NCBI GenBank assembly: GCA_036384655.1
Contig: DASVLX010000321.1
Coordinates: 1 to 22,813, forward strand
DNA: 22,813 nt
DNA from: DASVLX01 sp036384655
GTDB lineage: Bacteria > Actinomycetota > Actinomycetes > Mycobacteriales > Pseudonocardiaceae
Direction: 5' to 3'
This document shows positions 20,618 to 22,813 of the stretch, one piece after another (the stretch's first letter is position 1; each line of letters opens with the position of its first letter). The translations under genes were made by a program, and so were the position numbers. The notes beneath the pieces are model-generated. The model saw only the letters and a program-made list of their open reading frames with translations. It was not told the DNA's origin and did no database searches.

Positions 20618-22813
20618 TGCGTGCCACGAGGAACCTGGCCAGGATGCTCGGTTTGTGTGTGCTTGCCGGAGTGCTGTTCGCCGGGGTCATGGCGCCGGTC
20701 GCGCTCGGTGTGGGTGCGCTCTCGAACCAGTTGAGCCAGTCGGTGAACAGCATCTCCGCGAGCATGGCCAATGTCGCGGTGCCGCTGGTGACGACGGTCG
20801 AAGATCGAAATGGCGCCCCGATCGCCTACATCTTCGACCAGTACCGGCTGCCGGTGAGTTTCGACCAGATCGCCCCGGCGATGACGGCGGCGATCGTGTC
20901 GATCGAGGACCGGCGCTTCTACTCGACCAACGGCATTGACCTGCGCGGAACGCTGCGCGCACTGGTGAACAACTCCAGCGGCGGTAGCACGCAGGGCGCG
21001 TCCACGATCACGCAGCAGTATGTCAAGAACTATTTGATCAACGTTATCGACCGGAACGACGCTGCGGCCCAGGAGGCCGAGCGCGCCGACACGCTGGCCA
21101 GAAAGCTGCGCGAGGCCAAGATCGCGCTGCAACTGTCCCGCACGATGGCCAAGAACGACATCCTGACCGGCTACCTCAACGTGGTCGAGTTCAGCGGCAA
21201 TGTCTACGGCGTCGGCGCGGCGGCCAAGGCGTACTTCAACACCACCGCCGACAAGCTGACCGTGCCGCAGGCCGCGCTGCTCGCCGGGATGGTCAACAAC
21301 CCGAGCCTCTACAACCCGTACACTCACCCCGTTCAGGCGCTCAACCGACGCAACACCGTCATCGACACGATGGTGCAGAACAAGGTGCTGACGGCGGATG
21401 CCGGCAAGGCGGCCAAGGCGACGCCGCTGGGAATCGTCCCGAACGGGCCGGACGTGCCGGGCAGCACCTGCATGGACGCGGCGCCGGACGCCGGTTTCTT
21501 CTGCCAGTACGCGCTGAGCTACCTGCAACAGGCCGGTTTCACCGCCGACGAGCTCACCACCGGCGGATATGTGATCAAAACCACAATGGATCCGGTGGTC
21601 AGCCAGACGGTGAAGGACGCCGTCGACGCGAACGTGCCCACGACCCAGGATGGGGTCGCGAACGCCTTCTCGGTCATCCAGCCGGGAAAGGACCAGCACC
21701 AGGTGCTGGCGATGGTGGCCAACCGTAATTACGGCACGAACTCGGCCGCCGGCGAGAACGCGACCAATATCGTCTCGAACGCCAGCAACGTGTTCGGCTC
21801 CGGATCATCGTTCAAGATTTTCACCACGGCGGCCGGACTGGAAACCGGCAAGGTGGGCTTCAGTTCCACCCTGCCCAACCCGTTCAGCAACTGTTTCACC
21901 CCACCGAACGCCAACCGGTACACGAGTTGCTATCCGGTGTCGAACGACGGCAACTACCCGAACCCGATCAGTCTGCAGACCGCGCTGGCGACCTCGCCTA
22001 ACGTCGCTTTCGTCGATCTGGAAACGCAGGTCGGTATGCCGGCGGTGCTGAACATGGCATACCGGCTGGGTCTGCGCAACACGCTGTCCACCAGTGACGC
22101 CGGACACACGCCGATCACCGATCCAAACAATTCGCTGTCCAAGAATCCGCAGTACAACCAGCCGCAGTCGCAGTACTTCCAGAACCTGTTGTCGTTCACC
22201 CTCGGCAACAGCCCGGTCAGCACGCTGGAGATGTCGAATGTCATCGCGACGCTGATGAGCGGCGGCGCCTGGTGCCCGGCCAACCCGATCATCTCGGTCA
22301 CCGACCGGTATGGGCATCCGGTCACCGTCGAGCAGCAGCCCTGCGAGCAGGTCGTCTCCACCGGACTGGCCGACACGCTGATGGCCGGCCTGAGCCAGGA
22401 CACCACGATCGGTACGTCGGCGGCCGCCGCCAAGGCCGCTAGCTGGACCCATCCCGACATCGGTAAGACCGGAACGACCCAGGAGAGCAAGTCGGTCGCG
22501 TTCGTCGGCGGTGTCAGCAACTACGCCGTCGCGTCCATGGTGTTCGCGGACGGTTCGTCGCCACAGGAACTGTGCCCCGGCCCGCCGGTGCATCTCGGCA
22601 ACTGTGGTCACGGCGCGTTCGGTGGCACGGTGGCAGCGCCGCCCTACTTCACGGCGTTCACCCAACTGCTCGCCGGCAAGCCCGACGTTGCCATTCCCGC
22701 GCCGGACGGCGGCTACATGACCGCCGGCAACCGTGGCCCGACGGTGCCCTACGAGGTCGGCCAGCAGGTCGCCGCCGCCAGCGCCGCGCTGCAGCAGGCG
22801 GGGTATCCGTCCA
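20617..22813 (+). CDS. Class A penicillin-binding protein (partial, 3' end outside window)
   Basis: This is a bifunctional peptidoglycan synthase: a glycosyltransferase family 51 domain that polymerises glycan and a transpeptidase domain that crosslinks peptides outside the membrane. About 732 residues are present. A membrane anchor is at 10-38. The GT51 motifs are IEDRRFY with E97, GGSTQGASTITQQY (122-135) and RKLREAKIAL. The transpeptidase has the catalytic S397-S-F-K400, S460-P-N462 and K617-T-G. From about 695 the sequence (VPYEVGQQVAAASAAL) looks like the start of a PASTA domain, as in actinobacterial PonA2-type enzymes; the family's usual length is somewhat greater, so the missing part is probably short. 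The start is GTG 20617 (or 20611). It is not part of the toxin locus. Confidence 0.95.
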   Translation, partial: MRATRNLARMLGLCVLAGVLFAGVMAPVALGVGALSNQLSQSVNSISASMANVAVPLVTTVEDRNGAPIAYIFDQYRLPVSFDQIAPAMTAAIVSIEDRRFYSTNGIDLRGTLRALVNNSSGGSTQGASTITQQYVKNYLINVIDRNDAAAQEAERADTLARKLREAKIALQLSRTMAKNDILTGYLNVVEFSGNVYGVGAAAKAYFNTTADKLTVPQAALLAGMVNNPSLYNPYTHPVQALNRRNTVIDTMVQNKVLTADAGKAAKATPLGIVPNGPDVPGSTCMDAAPDAGFFCQYALSYLQQAGFTADELTTGGYVIKTTMDPVVSQTVKDAVDANVPTTQDGVANAFSVIQPGKDQHQVLAMVANRNYGTNSAAGENATNIVSNASNVFGSGSSFKIFTTAAGLETGKVGFSSTLPNPFSNCFTPPNANRYTSCYPVSNDGNYPNPISLQTALATSPNVAFVDLETQVGMPAVLNMAYRLGLRNTLSTSDAGHTPITDPNNSLSKNPQYNQPQSQYFQNLLSFTLGNSPVSTLEMSNVIATLMSGGAWCPANPIISVTDRYGHPVTVEQQPCEQVVSTGLADTLMAGLSQDTTIGTSAAAAKAASWTHPDIGKTGTTQESKSVAFVGGVSNYAVASMVFADGSSPQELCPGPPVHLGNCGHGAFGGTVAAPPYFTAFTQLLAGKPDVAIPAPDGGYMTAGNRGPTVPYEVGQQVAAASAALQQAGYPS

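Noticed and set aside
20908..20950. Defective glycosyltransferase domain in the penicillin-binding protein because the usual His is not present after EDRRFY
   Set aside because: The catalytic Glu and other motifs are intact and this position varies in actinobacterial members.
20590..21699. A 369-residue minus-strand open frame over the penicillin-binding protein
   Set aside because: The plus strand has all GT51 and transpeptidase motifs; the minus frame is a shadow.
1..22813. CRISPR arrays, tRNA, rRNA, insertion sequences or prophage genes
   Set aside because: No regular spaced repeats, cloverleaf, transposase, integrase or terminal inverted repeats were found.

Overview
The window is high-GC DNA with nearly all codons ending in G or C, many GTG/TTG starts, GGAGG ribosome sites and few T-tailed terminators. 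Together with the gene families (NarL-type regulators, AhpC/AhpF, PadR, FetAB, a PASTA-type penicillin-binding protein and small toxin/immunity modules), this points to an actinomycete, most likely of the Pseudonocardiaceae type. The genus cannot be named from the sequence alone.

Layout. 1-216 is low-complexity DNA open on both strands. 217-3738 is a signalling block: a NarL-type regulator with Glu in place of the phospho-acceptor Asp, translationally coupled to a GT4 glycosyltransferase, then a compact soluble histidine kinase with a second, canonical NarL-type regulator. 3675-5276 (minus) is a secreted, membrane-anchored polysaccharide deacetylase whose 3' end overlaps that regulator. 5437-9031 holds a small membrane protein, the peroxide-detoxification pair ahpC-ahpF separated by a hairpin and closed by a second long hairpin, and a DUF2231-type membrane protein. 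9053-11276 holds a tyrosine phosphatase, an amidohydrolase and a PadR regulator. 11426-13163 is lower in GC and visibly decayed: two tandem small membrane paralogues (the second truncated) run into an ECF sigma-factor pseudogene with an in-frame stop and a deletion fusion. 13268-16372 has the fetAB-type exporter divergent from nicotinate phosphoribosyltransferase. 16382-18012 (minus) has a nitroreductase coupled to a winged-helix AlkZ-like protein.

18143-20536 is the most unusual part: two adjacent toxin/immunity-like modules. Module 1 is a helical N-terminal domain, proline-rich linker and C-terminal toxin-like domain, split by one apparent extra T, followed by an overlapping 107-residue candidate immunity gene. 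Module 2 is an orphan C-terminal nuclease-like toxin, broken by one frameshift and one stop codon, overlapped by an intact pentapeptide-repeat gene that probably serves as immunity. The window ends inside a class A penicillin-binding protein.

A perfect CCGATATCGG palindrome occurs both in front of padR and between the divergent fetA and pncB promoters, which suggests that one repressor (perhaps this PadR) ties the two loci together. All function calls are from reading the sequence; no database search was run.
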